Assembly (NCBI GenBank): GCA_036873755.1
Contig: JAVTVY010006821.1
Coordinates: 337,593 to 401,592, forward strand
Reading direction: 5' to 3'
DNA from: Hanleya hanleyi
Lineage: Eukaryota; Mollusca; Polyplacophora; Lepidopleurida; Hanleyidae
DNA: 64,000 nt
Made by a program: the position numbers and the translations under genes. The notes below the pieces were generated by a model, which was not told where the DNA came from, did not search any database, and saw only the letters and a program-made list of their open reading frames with translations. Below, in pieces: positions 21,650 through 34,200 of this stretch. How positions within the stretch are numbered: position 1 is the stretch's first letter; every line of letters starts with the position of its first letter.

Positions 21650-23630
21650 CTGTCGTTGGCTCAATTTTCAAATTGTGTATTACTCTAGAAATCCTTCACA
21701 AACTAACGTTGGCAAATATAAATATAAATAGTGATTACATGGACACAGAATGAACAAGACCTCCGAAACACTAACTTTGTCTTAATTGCATGATGGTCTT
21801 GTGATTTCATTATCCATACAATCGACGATTCCAGCGAGGGCCATCGCATCATTAACACGACGTGTATTACATGGTGATCCAGTCAATTGACTCTCTTATT
21901 AGTGATGTTCATGTAGCAATGGAACAGAACACTGGTCATTCCATTCTGTCCTCAAACGATTTTATAGATACAAGACATTTTATTTACCGTCGGTTATTTG
22001 CAATGATAAACATAATCTGGGTAAAATTATCTTGCGAACAAATAAAAATCATAGATGTGGAGTGCCAAACCAAATGCTCTTAATAATCATTTGAGGATCA
22101 GCTCTTCTTTCTAGGGGGTGGAAAGCCGAGGTTATCACACAACATTGTTTGCAATAACTTGACCCAAATAAGGAAATGCTTGACCTTTTAGAATGGTGTC
22201 CACAGTCGAACAATTTTGACCCTTTGCCTATCATGACCAGAGAATCTGCAGGACACCGATACAATCGGAAATCAGTTTTATACATTTTTAATTATCTGGG
22301 TCAGGATGATCCATGCCATAATTATTCTCTATTATATCGCCTCTATTCCAGTTTTCGTTACACATATCACACGATAGTATCAAACTACCATAGTAACGTG
22401 CATAATCTCTCGAGCAACGTTTGGTGCAGCTTGGTTCCGATGCCACCTTACCCGGGATGGGAATTGCTAGCACACCAAACAGGTATAGCTTTATATTATA
22501 TCATGGAATCTTGCTGAAATCCTAGAGAATTTTCGATCCCTACGCCCGGCGTTATAGTATAACTGGAGTCTAACCCTTTTGAATCTAGCTTATCATGTGG
22601 CACGTCACCGCCTGTCGTTATCTATTGCCCACATTGAGAGAGAGATTCTATCTATGTTCCGTACAATGGCGATAACAGTTTTGGTGATGAGGGCGTCAAA
22701 TAAAATCATTTATATTCCTGTTTTCACCACCTTTTATGATGATATTTATCTTGCTTCGTAGACATGATATAAGACTAACACAGAGATTATGTCGCCGTTC
22801 CTTCTAATTCGAAACTTCAGGAAATGAATCCATCGTTCATTTTATCGCGAACGGGGCCAGTGCCGGAAATGACTTGTGATCGGGAACTGCCACGGCGCCA
22901 CCTGCAGGTGTTGAACATGAGAATCTGTTTAGTCATCTTCCAGTGGTCAAACTATACCTGGATATAGCCAGTCAGTAAAACCATAGGTTTTAAGGATCAG
23001 CCATGTCAATTTAGAAAATCTGCCTTGGTTTTAAATTTTACACCACTGCAACTTCAACTATTTATTAAATATACTGGGGATGTTAAAATATGTTGAGATG
23101 AACTGCATTTGTCTTGGCATTCACCTCAGAAATTTGTTTTGCTGGAGTGAATTGAATGCACTTTAGGGTGAATAATGAAGGATATAATTGTATTAATCCC
23201 CAGGTAATGAAAAATGAAATGACTTATTAACTTGTGCAAGCTGCACTGTGATTAATCAGTTGGTACAGATCATGGTGGTCATTGAATGTTTTCTCTGTAT
23301 CTGCAACCTTGTGCTAGCTTCAGTGCAGACACTAAATACATTCATACCCCAGAATTCAGAGGATCCGGGGATCGTCTCAGCCCTGCTTATGTTGTAGATG
23401 GTTGTCAGACTTGGCTGATGCGGCATTTCACATTGCTCCTGTCACTGGTTAAGCGGAGTTATATGTATTGCAACCTTCATCTTGAGCCAATTTCCTGATA
23501 GAGTAATCATCATGACAAACACAAAGTTAATGCTGCATTCATTATCTTGCGTCAAGCGACATTCTCACTTGAAATCGCTTGTCTCCAAATATAAAGCGCA
23601 ATTTCTAACTTTGGCTGCCCGAATTCCGTT
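21650..23630. other. Intergenic, no gene seen
   Basis: Frames are short and without recognisable motifs. No splice-bounded exon could be defended. Confidence 0.35.
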
Positions 23631-23898
23631 AAAGGTCAACCCAAACGCTCTGAGGTCAAAAATATAAAAAATAGTCCTTTCGATTCTGAAAATAATGATA
23701 TTTTTTTCATAATTTTGTGCAGTCTGGTTGGCGAGATATTGCCGTTTGAAAGGTGAAAATCGCTCTCCTGTCAATTCCAGCTGTGACGTCACGGAGAGAA
23801 GCCGTCTTGTATTCTGTATGTTAAAGCCGTATACCACAGTCGTAAGTAGCTGCTGATTTCTGGAGATTTTCGGAGTATCGGGGCATCATTTGTTAAAT

Positions 23899-24170
23899 AT
23901 GCCGCGACGTTGTGTAGTGGGAGGTGCAGTTTTACTACAGATGACGGTGTTAGTATTCATTTGTGGCCTAAAGACGAGAAAATCGCTGCAAATTGGACGA
24001 AATTTGTACGCAACACGAGAGTGTGGAAAGAGGGCCCGAGCCAGTACTCGTATAATTTGCTCGGCACATTTTGACAGAAATTAGACATCATTCGAGGACA
24101 TCTACAGCGTAGCAGTTGAATTCGGGTACAAACCAAAACTAAAGAGGACAGCTATTCCAACTATCAAACC
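23899..24170 (+). pseudogene. THAP-domain pseudogene
   Basis: Starting MPRRCVVGG, the THAP zinc-finger pattern can be followed only by changing frame twice. CSFTTDDGVSIHLWPKDEK, NWTKFVRNTRVWKEGPSQ and ICSAHF give the C-x2-4-C ... C-x2-H ligands and the conserved W and P. A later stretch ending GYKPKLKRTAIPTI matches the usual 'LKPxAVPTIF' close of THAP domains. Frameshifts lie near 23928 and 24050, and a TAG follows the HFDRN segment near 24082. THAP proteins bind DNA in the nucleus. This copy cannot encode one. Confidence 0.65.
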
Positions 24171-24871
24171 TAAGAACAATCAGAATGTGACGGCAAAGAA
24201 ATCGGACAAGGAGAATCTATCACGGACATCGGCTGAACGAACCTAGCCTGCAAGCGAGGCAGCGGGCAGGGAGACGGCTGTACATGCCCTGATCGCTCTC
24301 CCGTGGCATTTGTTGCTTGAGCACCTACAGGTTAGACTGGATGAGTCTCTATTTCATATATACTATTTAATAATAATAAAATGATCTTTCATAAATATAT
24401 ATACGTTTGATAAATAAATAAATAAAAAACACCAATTGGAGTGAATGGCTGTAGATACAGATGTGATAATAATACTTTCATAATCCCTTGACATTTGAGA
24501 TTGTGGGAATATCATTCGACTTCAATTTAATTGAGGTAATTTGTCGAAAATTGAGCACTTTTCGCCATGAATGTCCAAAGGTTTTTTATCAAACTATATA
24601 ATTCTGAAATTAGTATTTCATGGGGATTATGGGAAAACAAACAAAATTCAAATCGGACGTATATCAGTAGAGTTATCAACAGTTTACTGTCCATACTGCC
24701 GAATCCCGGAGTATCCCTTCGAAAAGGCTGCCTCGGTCAGTAACAACAATAACAACACAGATGTGCTCGTTCTTTACATCACAGAATCGTTCTACATTCA
24801 ATACAGTTTGAAATATATGGACATTTGGTCTTATAGATGACGATAATAAGGTTTCCAGTCAAGTTGCATAC

Positions 24872-25137
24872 CAATCTGTATTCAACAAACGACCTCTCCG
24901 AATCCTGTCGTCGAGTTCCACGTTGTCAGAGTGGTTGTCACTGTCAGAATCGGAGCCGTACGGCTCAAATTGATAGGGCTGAATTCCGCCGTTGGTCTGC
25001 AAACAACTGTTAATTTGCCCGTCATCATCGTCCTCTATGTCTATTTCATCTTCTTGGCGAAAAATATTTCCATCTAAGCAGCTGATATCGCTCGAATCGA
25101 CGTCTGAACCGGAGCTCTGACTGCACTCGCTTTCCAT
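24872..25137 (-). CDS. Acidic N-terminal exon resembling 'P2X7-like' zinc-domain proteins
   Basis: Met 25137 opens an 88-codon exon, rich in Ser, Asp and Glu. It contains GGIQPYQFEPYGSDSDSD and ends RLLNTDW at a donor, ATTG|GTATGC (24872/24871). I recall this layout (acidic leader, IQPYxFEP, then RLxNTxW before a Cys-rich zinc domain) from invertebrate proteins annotated as P2X-purinoceptor-7-like. They share only the cytoplasmic zinc-binding domain with P2X7, not the channel. The expected Cys-rich next exon was not found down to 24,180. The exon is transcribed away from the THAP pseudogene and lies inside the same inverted repeats. It could be element-encoded. Confidence 0.4.
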
Positions 25138-25344
25138 GTTATCCGCTGTTTTTTCTCAGGCAACTTCCCTGCGTGACGTCATCAACCCAGCTGTAAAAGT
25201 GTGAAAAAGCCCACTTTGCTCCCATATTACGTGTGTTTCTGATCAGATTAGAATTTTTTCAATATTTTTTTCATACAAAGTGAAGTATGAACTATGATTT
25301 TTAAGGATTTTTAGACCAAAAAAAATTCCGTTTGGGTTGACGGC

Positions 25345-26205
25345 CTGTGACGGTCTCGATATTCGATTAGAATAATTAATTAAGTTTCTGCATTTACATG
25401 TGTTATATCATCTGCGAACTAAATACCTTGACACTCTTTCCCACTCAGCAAGTCAATACCAAGACATGGTTTGCTCCTTCTATGTAAATGATTAACTATT
25501 TCATTCTTAGGAAATATAATCTCATCTGCCATGTTTTTTGGCCAAGCCTTTTCGAAGGTTGCTGATTTTATTAATTTCTTTAAAAAAATCAAATTCCGAA
25601 GGTGATTTAAGTGAGAAATTTCAGGGCTAGTTCACTAAACAAGGCCTGTGTGTGAGAGAATGATGTCGGATTCACGTTATTTTCTTTTATTGACCGCCAA
25701 GTTAAAGTCAATATGAAAGGTATCTGAGTATCAAAATCATACTCAAATCCCCTTCAGCAAATCAAGGCCTTAACTTTTGAGAACGAGGTCAAATAGATGG
25801 CATTTATGGTCAGTATCTGCTAATATATGACGTAATTCCATTCGTAAAACTGATTGACAAAGTAACGTAAATTGTGAAGTGTAGAATCAGTAAATTCTAC
25901 CAGAAATGGACTCTGGCTTGAGAGAATGATGTCAAATGCAATATGTTTCTCCCATTGTCTGCTGATACAAATAAGTATTGAATTTACGGGAGTTATTAAT
26001 GCTAATCTAAAGGGTTTCTGTGTGCCGAAGAGGATGGGAACATCAATACCAGCGAAGCAAGGCCCTGGCTTGCGAGAATGAGGATAGAGAGACTGTGCTC
26101 CGAAAGAGGATCATTCAAGCTATGTGCTAAATTTCATGCTTGTAACCGAAAGTGTACAATATCACTGCACAACTATGACGTATTGTTCGTGAACAGGGTT
26201 GTCTA
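25345..26205. other. Intergenic, no gene seen
   Basis: No coding signal. Phrases around 'gagagaatgatgtc' recur at about 25,656 and 25,920, hinting at an old loose repeat. Confidence 0.3.
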
Positions 26206-26214
26206 ACTCATTAA

Positions 26215-27952
26215 GGATAGCTATCCCCTTAGAGGGTCAAAATTGGTCATTTTTTTTTATTTCTTCATTTAAATACTCACTATTCCCTCTAACATTTGGT
26301 GAAAAGATGAAATAAAAATTATAAATAGAAGTGCTTCAATATTAGGATTAAAGATTCCGAGGCCCTGGAACAATTAAACAGATTGCCTTAGCTTGGGCTT
26401 GGCTACTATTATTTTTGTCTGTTAAATTTCCCTTTCCAAAACTCATTTCCGCAGTATTATGGTAAGCTAATTATCTATTAGTCTTACTTATTTACATTAA
26501 CCGTACCAGGCCTGGGGGGGGCCATTATGGCCCCCCCTACCAAAAATTCTGCACAATCTCCGGAACGGCAAAAAATGGAGAGCTGAAACTCCGTGACTTT
26601 ATAATTTATCTTATTGGGGTCATTTTGAGCCTATTTGCATAACCCCCCGAGCAGAGGATCATGGGTAAATTCAAGATGGCGTCCACGTGGTGTACCAGAA
26701 AAGTGATGTTTTTGTCGTATTTCTTCATAATTTCTGCTTTTCCGTGATGAAAAGTGGCCAAAACTATTTTATTTCATATCACATTAATATTTGCTAATTT
26801 TTCATGCAGTTTTTGTGGAAAAATTGTAAAAATAAAAAATTCGCAAAATCTGACCGAAAAATCGACCCAAAAATGCCGTTTTTGAAAATGACGTCACTGT
26901 GACGTCATCAAAGCGGCCATCTGGGATTTTTTTTTACATTTTCTGGTAGAGCTTGACTCAAGGGTATATAGTGTAATAAGTTTCAGCTCCCTAGCTCAAG
27001 GGGTAAGAAAAATAATTAGGGGGGGCCATTTCGGCCCCCCCCAGGCCTGGACAGGTCCGAAAAAGCCCAGGCCAGATAGGGTTAATGTACCCCCTTCTGA
27101 TCAAAACCATGCAAACATCCTTATTTTTGTTTCTAATTATGACAGTGACACTTCACTCGGACACCCGCCGTGAAGTAATCTACACAGGTGCGAACAAGTT
27201 TTAGCAGGTTTTTTAAGTTTAAATTGGACTTTAAACCGACTTGATGAAAACACTTAGTGTAATAGTTATCCAGAATAAACAGGAATTCGAGTAGGTCTCA
27301 TTAGACAGATTAAAAATGTATTTGACAATGGAATTCAAGCAACAAATAGGGATTAATTCATCAGATGTATAGCTGGACACATTTTGCCCGATTTCTAGCC
27401 TTTCATTTTTGTACAAAATCCGAAATTCAAACGTTTGTTTCTCGAAAAGTATCCATGCTACGCTTTTGAAATTTGGCATGCTTGTTACTTATAAGGTGAT
27501 ATAGAAAATTTATCTCACTTTTTGTAAGTTTGGCTTCGTCTTTTAATTATCCAACTTTTAAGACAAACGACCGTGAAACGGTACATTTTTTTCAATTTAT
27601 TTTAGTAAAACAATTATAAAAACAAAACCAGGCAAAAATAAAAAAAATGAGATAGACTTTACTAGTTCGAATTGTCTCCTACCAAGGTATACCATCAAAG
27701 TTGAAACAAGACCAACAGTTTTCATGAAATTTCAATTGAAAAATGGACGCTATTGTTTTCATTTTAATTTTTTAAAATTGGACTATTTTCTACACAGTAG
27801 CAGCGTCAGTTATACAAATCATATAGTTGGAATCCCTACGATGTATGCTTTCATAAAATATATAGTTTATTATGGTTATCTTGTATATTTATTGATACAG
27901 ACGACAAATTGTCATGGGGGTGCAAAAACTGCCTCTAAGGGGATAGCTATCC
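26215..27952. mobile_element. TTAA-flanked TIR element (1.74 kb) with nested MITE
   Basis: Identical 21-base inverted ends, ggatagctatccccttagag plus g, face each other directly inside TTAA at 26211-26214 and TTAA at 27953-27956. The TIR is itself partly palindromic (ggatagctatcc). TTAA duplication suggests a piggyBac-like mechanism. The interior has no convincing transposase; the longest frame (27479-27231, minus, 82 residues) is not recognised. A separate TTAA MITE lies inside, so the outer element inserted first. Confidence 0.55.
26501..27081. mobile_element. piggyBac-like MITE, copy 2 (nested)
   Basis: TTAA at 26497-26500 and 27082-27085 flank inverted ends: ccgtaccaggcctggggg on the left and the complement of caggccagatagggtt on the right. 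Near each end is a 'gggggggccat..cggccccccc' block. The interior matches 2789-3332 in reverse orientation: 'aagatggcgtccacgtgg', 'tgacgtcactgtgacgtcat', 'gctagctcaagg'-type words. Non-coding. Confidence 0.7.
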
Positions 27953-27959
27953 TTAAATA

Positions 27960-29228
27960 CTAAATAGTCATTTTCTGCACAAAGTCAGTTTTGAGTATTA
28001 TCAATGATTCGGTATAGCTAAGGCAGTAAGTGCAACTCCAGGGATTGGCGGGTATTGCTTCGATTCCCAGAGAGGGTTAAATTAATCTTCCTGTCGAAAC
28101 ATATTTCCATATATGCGAATTGCTTGGGGGCTAAAGTTAAACATCCTACCAAATTGTCATTTCCGGGAGTTAAACATCTTTATGCGGCGGAAGTTTTAAG
28201 AGAATTAAAGTCTGAACGGAAATCAATGAAGCAATAATTCATAGAGTCGTCTATGAACTGTATGCATATTAGTTGAACCTCTGACAAGGCTGTGGTTCAT
28301 CGTCCTTGGTATACAAGCAATTTCAAGGATACTATAACATGTATACTGTTCAGTGAAACTGATTAGAACTGAAGGCAGTCGGTTGAACGGTTGGCCAGAA
28401 TTGAAATAGTTGTGGTGCCTTAAGATAAATTGACAACTCACGGGACCGGATCAAGGATCAAGGACTGTCTGAACAAAAATCAACGAAGTAATAATTCATT
28501 CCAGTGAGAAGTAGCAAATGCATTACAAAGTGCCTGAAGGCAGGGTTGTCATGAGACATCGGGGATAGAAAAGTGTGGCAGAGATCTCACTGTCTTAGCG
28601 CATGCGTATTTCAAAAATTTCAAAAAGTCACAAGAACAACAACAACAACAACGCGAGCCTCCCGTAGACCTGCGTGCCGCAGGTAAAAACAAAAATGGTC
28701 TGACCAAATTCATATTCCTACCCTCATTCCGAATCAGACATGTATGTTTTATAAAGCTTCTCTTGTGATTTCCTACACGAGGGATGAACCCTAATTTTCG
28801 AAGCTGTGTTACTTAAAACACATATTTGTTAGGCTGACTTTCCCTTCGTTGGTTATGATTTCAACCCACAGACATAACCTCTGCAGCTTGTTTCTTGGGT
28901 AAATTCGAAATGGTGATCATGAGTCATTTGAAACAAATACATTTTCGGCATTTTTCATATTTGCAGAAATCACTTATAGCGCATATAGCATTCTTTAGCT
29001 CTCTTACCTACAAGGGATATGATTTATGGGATGTTTCTTTGTTTATAGAGTTGCTTGAATTTCCCAGTAATAATATGTATTGACATTTGCCAACAAAATA
29101 TATCAACAGCATTTTGGCATTCCAGTGGGTACTATTGTACTGATTTGTCTGACCTGAATCTTATTAGTAGGACTATATGCTTCTCATTCACCAAACGCTA
29201 TATGGACGATTTTCTCGTTATATATATG

Positions 29229-29230
<2 letters not shown>
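27960..29230. other. Non-coding stretch with a spaced direct duplication
   Basis: 'gtctgaacggaaatcaatga' with 'gcaataattcat' at about 28,207 recurs as 'gtctgaacaaaaatcaacga' with 'gtaataattcat' at about 28,465. A (AAC)n run lies near 28,640. No gene was recognised. Confidence 0.45.

Positions 29231-29231
<1 letters not shown>

Positions 29232-29277
<46 letters not shown>
29232..29277 (+). repeat. (GA)n microsatellite
   Basis: About 23 uninterrupted GA units. Confidence 0.95.
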
Positions 29278-29282
<5 letters not shown>

Positions 29283-29408
29283 GGATATATATCCAATAAC
29301 ACTTGATTTGAAGTAAACTACAGATAGCCCGCACGGCACGTCACATTAGGCCTATATCCCCATAACAACGAAGCGGACCTTCCCTCTCGTCATCTTTATA
29401 CAACAAGT

Positions 29409-29659
29409 GAGACGATTACAATTTCGACATCGTGAACTATCTGGCCTCTTTGGACAGTAATATTCCAGTGGGGCCTGCATACGGCGTATACACATCTCGC
29501 GCAATAGCATTTGCTAGATCTTTTTTGAAATGTGACGTTTATAATCAACGTCCCAAAACATTATGGTAGAAACTTATAAAACAGGGCTTACCACCAAACA
29601 CCTTCACTTAAATTTTCTCAGATTTGGCGATAGAAAAATACGAGCATAGCGTGCAAAAT
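29409..29659 (+). pseudogene. RT-family coding fragment
   Basis: Reads DYNFDIVNYL...LDSNIPVGPAYGVYTSRAIAFARS with later frame breaks, matching the C-terminal region at 298-741 but on the opposite strand. It ends abruptly at 'gcgtgcaaaat', where the 5S-headed SINE begins. Confidence 0.65.
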
Positions 29660-29876
29660 TGGACACACTGGTTCTCGTTAGATCATCGAAGTTAAGCAAC
29701 GTTGAGATCGGTCACTTTTTGGATGGGTGACCGGGTGCTGTACTGGCTGGGCTGATCAATGTCCGGGATAATAGGAACTGTTACAGTGTGGACACTCGTG
29801 TTCTGGCACATGTAGGCACATCGTGATATGAATGAAAACATGTTGAAAATGACGTTAAATCCTACTCACTCACTTC
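29660..29876 (+). mobile_element. SINE with a 5S rRNA-derived head
   Basis: 29664-29745 matches 5S rRNA internal promoter regions: ggttctcgttagatcatcga, agttaagcaacgttgagatc and tggatgggtgaccggg with tgctgta. About 11 bases between 'gtgaccg' and 'ggtgctgta' are missing compared with 5S rRNA. A non-5S body follows, ending 'gacgttaaatcctactcact' plus 'cactt', a tail I recall from molluscan short repeats. 5S-derived SINEs (SINE3 type) are transcribed by RNA polymerase III through this internal promoter. A truncated 5S pseudogene is the alternative, but the long specific tail favours a SINE. Confidence 0.65.
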
Positions 29877-30173
29877 AGAATAGTAAAGGAAATTGGAAAA
29901 GTAATATTATGCACAGAAACGAATCAGTCCCTTCATTCAAATGACTGACATAACTGCATATTATTACATCGTGTTGCCTAATTTATTACATGTATCGCAT
30001 ATAATACTGAAAGACAAAACACGGTTTTGAAAGCGACATATACGAGAAATACTATTGCTATGGCTACTACAGATTTATATCAGAAAGTTACAAATGGTGT
30101 TTCGCAATAATTCTTCAGATGACACACAATATACAAACATATTTATACACAATATCACAAATACAATGTCAAT

Positions 30174-30852
30174 TACAAGCGTCTAGTCCGTCATTCATAA
30201 TCCAGCCGTCGTCCATTAGAGAATATCCGCGTCCATAATCCAAAGACCTATTCCATTTCCATATAACAGTATTAGCACCAAATTCAAAAAGACAAAGGTA
30301 TACATAAACATAGGCTTGTTTCCTGCAAGAGAGAAGCGGTCAACAATTTTCAATGATGCCAAGCAGACATCACCTTGATGTTCCAAATATCAAATCCAAT
30401 ATCGCTGATCAGTATTCTTAATCCATAATATTCGTTATAGAGTCGTCATCTAAAAATGATGTACCTCCAGCCACGCTTTGATTGTGACTGTTCATATGAG
30501 TACCATGAGGATCTTGAAGTACATGGGCTCTTGGCTAACCCCGGGTTAAGCGGAATTAGACACATGTTACGAAACGTAGCGCCATAGATCTTGCACGCTA
30601 CGTTCGTATTTTGCTATCAGCATACACGATATGTATCGCCAAATTTGAGAAACTTTGAGTGGAGGCGCTTGGTGGAATAGCCCTGTTTTATAAGTTTCTG
30701 CAACAATGTTTTGTGACGTTGATTAAATCATCACATTTAACACAGGATCTAGCAAATGCTACTAAGCGAGATATGTATACGCCATATGCAGGTCCCACTG
30801 GAATATTACTATCCAGAAAGGGATAGTTTACGATGTCGAAATTGTAATCATC
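30174..30852 (-). pseudogene. RT-family copy: 3' UTR and C-terminal coding fragment
   Basis: On the minus strand, 30852 down to about 30560 encodes the same RT-like C-terminus as 298-741 (DYNFDIVNYPFLDSNIPVG, VAFARSCVKCDD), with a one-base loss near 30,724 that breaks the frame. It continues through the shared 3' flank to 30174. It includes the distal part also seen at 20,940 and 57,000, making it the longest 3' copy with coding sequence. It lies just 3' of the secreted-protein gene's stop codon. A frame running on to 31122 is a chance fusion with that gene's downstream sequence. Confidence 0.7.
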
Positions 30853-31213
30853 AAGACAAATTTTCTTAGCGCAAAAGGCACTGTACACTGTGGATGAAAC
30901 ACACCAACACAACTTTAGCGTTTCAATCGTTATTTCACAATGGAGAGAATATATAACGAGTCTTTTTTCATGACCTGTTTTGTTTTTCACCAATTGCTCC
31001 AAACAACGGAGTCCTGCATTTGGATAAATAAAGATGCACTCTTTAAGCGAAATGTTCCACTCATTGGCAACATGCAAATGATCAACATATCCTTCTAACA
31101 GTTTCCAATCTGGATTCCTCATGGAAAGACTACATTATCATCAGCTTACTGTGCACCATTACCGATTAATGTATCATGTGGCTCTTTATGAAACATTAAT
31201 TTCATACTAAAAC

Positions 31214-34200
31214 TCAGAATAACCTTTCAGGTTTCCATAACACGAACGAGTCATTAGTTGCAAGCTGTGCTAAAAGACAAGCGTCGAAAATCATCCATGA
31301 TTCACCGTTATGAATGTCGAAAGAAGCGGCCAAGCAATCAGAGTTTTTGACACATTCGCTGGCGAATTCTCTTTCACGAAGATACTCCACCGGAGTCCTC
31401 AGTCTAGACGGAACCCTGGGGTATCTCATCACACGATAAGATTCACCTGAAAGAAAATGGAAGCAGAAAATAGCATATTCATCTTGCCAGTACCTTGATT
31501 TCCTGATGTCCTTGTCACTAAAAATTATTTCCTTTTTCTCCAGTAATAAAGAGTACATTCATGTTGAGATATTCATGCAATCCAATCGGTCTACACACAG
31601 TCTCGAGTTTAGTGAGTAATTCAGGTTGAGTATTTGCTCATCCATTAACATCAGATGAGCTGTTTGAGCTGATCTGTCATCACAGCGCCCGAGTCTGTGT
31701 ATCTCATTCCGCTTAAGCCGGGGATAGGGCCGTTTGGATACTTCATTGTCTCCACATGAACAACTGCAATAAAAACCTAGCTGAGATACTAAGACTTCAT
31801 CCGGGAATTCACCGAATTCACGGGTCTGAATGTTTGGTGTCGACAAATGCCTTCCTGTAGAGTCATATGGTTGTTTTAGCGTCGCCAGACGTCGTCAATT
31901 TTTCCCACCTCTTGCATATCGCTCCAATTTGAAATAGGTAGCGTCGAGATTCTGGAATTGGGGCGCGAGATATTTATTGATGAGAAAGGATTCGTCATCG
32001 ATACATCCCTACGTAATTAGTCATCCAAATCGTTCCAACCTTATTTATATTGGAAGAACTAAATGGTTAGCAACACAACCCTACGCTTGACCGAAATGTG
32101 GTCGGCTCATAAACCGCTCATACATTTCAAAATTCAGGTTGGAGTTTTGTCTTATCCCTAAATTATCAGGTTGGTTTGTTAGGATTCAGTCCAGTTAGGA
32201 CCAGTTTCTGTACGCTGTGATGCCTTCAGGCTGACAACATCCCACCTGGATTCAAACGTTGCAAAGAGATACTCACAACATCCAGATACTCACAACATCC
32301 AGATACTCACAACATCCAGATACTCACAACATCCAGATAACCGTCCGGGTGAGACCTGGGCGGCGACGCATGTAGCGATTCTGAGTGAGGAGCTAGTTAA
32401 CTATATGCTAACTAATATCGGCTGGGGGGTGCAATGACCCTGCTTATAGAATTTTTGGGGAAGGGGGAGATTGTGGTCGGTACGCGCCAGCACTTGGACG
32501 ATGACGGCTGCATTTTCACATAATGCTAAATTAGCGCATCTGTGTGAGATTAACTTGAGATACGGAAGTAAGATTGGGTTCGGCTTTTCGTGTAAGCTTC
32601 TATTCTTTTGTTTTTATTACTGAAATGGGGCACGTTTTGTCTCATTGTTGAACCAATACGGACTATTTCTTGCGTTTGTCTGATGTCTTTAACGTGAAAG
32701 ATGGACCAACTTTGGCACAACACAGACCCGTTACTACACAGCTATACTTACGTGTCCTGTTGTTATTTCCTTGGTATGGCACTACATGAAACAAAAATGC
32801 AGTTCGAATACATTACAATCATTGACAACGTTTCAGTAATGATTAAAAATGGGGGAAAAACAAGCTTTTGCACGAATGTATATGGATTTTAGTTTCTCAG
32901 AGCATATGATTAGAGTTGAAAGATGGGTCTTCCTCCTTCTATGACAATCAAAGACACTTTATCGATCTTCTGCTTCCGATTACTACAACCGGTATATTTA
33001 ACCAGACTGGATTCGGTTTACTTTAAGTATAAATAATAAATTAGTTTAATAGAATACTATCAAAGAACGAACCTCAAACACTTGGACAGAATATATGAAT
33101 AAAGATTCCATACTCATTGGGGGTAATTATAACGTATCGATTCCTTGTTCAACTAATCTTCCTGCGGTTCATAGCTTTAATGGTCAAAGTTCCCACTTTT
33201 ATGCATTCTTTCAACTTTCGATCGTCAGATTATATTAGAATGCGTCAGGAAGTGAGACGAGATTACTGACTCGAATAATCTGATGTGAACGACGGCTGAA
33301 TAATGAATGTCGAATTGGTCAACAAGAGCAATTAGCTTTGAAAAAGTTGGAAATATCTCCAACGCAACGTCTGACTTCTAAATATATCAAAGAGCATAAG
33401 ACATGAACTAGTTGTTTCACGTCGAAATGGATGTGGCGCTGATAATCTTCCATATAAAGAGTTTCTTGTCCGGTGTTATGGAATTCTTTTTGAGGGTAAC
33501 GACTGCATGCTAACTACTTCCGGCGAAATGAAGCTAAATATTTTATATTTGGTTTAGGTTCTACCAGTAAAAATATTTTACAAAAACTAAATATATTGTC
33601 TACCCTAAAGACGTCATGATGATTGTCGACATCTATGAATTCATTTTTTTGTAAGATTTCGGAAGCATGATAAATAGTGACAAAAGTCATAAAACATGAC
33701 AAAAGGGAGGGGATGGTGTGAGACTAGAGCCGCCACACTGCATCGAGTGATATCAATAGTGCAGATGCAGTGACTTATTATTGCCGGTCAATAGCTTGTT
33801 TAGATCTAATGCTGTCCTGTGTGTACATAATACCGTTGTCAAATAAAGTTATTGCTTTTACCCGTAACTATTGAATTGGCCTGGACGGGCACTAGTCACG
33901 CAAAATGTGCCGGGCAACCCCTTACCTTCACACCACCCTACATATGCTCCATCGAGACAATGACATATAACCACTGTTGAACTCTCTCAACACTCTTTAC
34001 ACAAAGGATTCGAACAAAGAATGTTTGATATTTTACCCCTAGTAAAGAAATAATTTGAATAAACAAAGGATACTATTAACAGGAATGTATTGAAAGTACA
34101 TTTTGAAAAATGTTGTTTGTCGTACCTGCGAGCACGTTAACCTCTATCCAACCGTTCAAACGTTGAGTATACACTGATGTCACCGTTAACTGGATCCATC

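Larger units (their letters stand above)
23635..25341. mobile_element. 1.7 kb TIR-bounded DNA-transposon remnant with THAP and acidic-protein coding parts
   Basis: GTCAACCCAAACG at 23635 is repeated inverted at 25341. A weaker match continues inward, where both sides have A/T-rich sequence around 'aggtc'/'gacc'. Between them lie a degenerate THAP DNA-binding domain on the plus strand and a divergent acidic-protein first exon on the minus strand. THAP domains are used as DNA-binding modules by P, Kolobok and ISL2EU-type transposases, so a deleted copy of one of these is inferred. Target-site duplications were not evident. Confidence 0.45.

Noticed and set aside
29055..29306. Frame with Arg-Glu repeats
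   Set aside because: It is created by the (GA)n microsatellite.
29664..29745. Functional 5S rRNA gene
   Set aside because: An internal segment of about 11 bases is missing, the 5' start and T-run terminator are not in place, and a SINE-type tail follows.
30850..31122. Frame fused to the RT-family fragment
   Set aside because: The N-terminal part lies in the region just downstream of the secreted-protein gene's stop codon and has no recognisable domain; fusion is by chance.
31559..31846. 95-codon minus-strand frame
   Set aside because: It runs across an RT-family repeat fragment inside intron 4 and has no domain signature.
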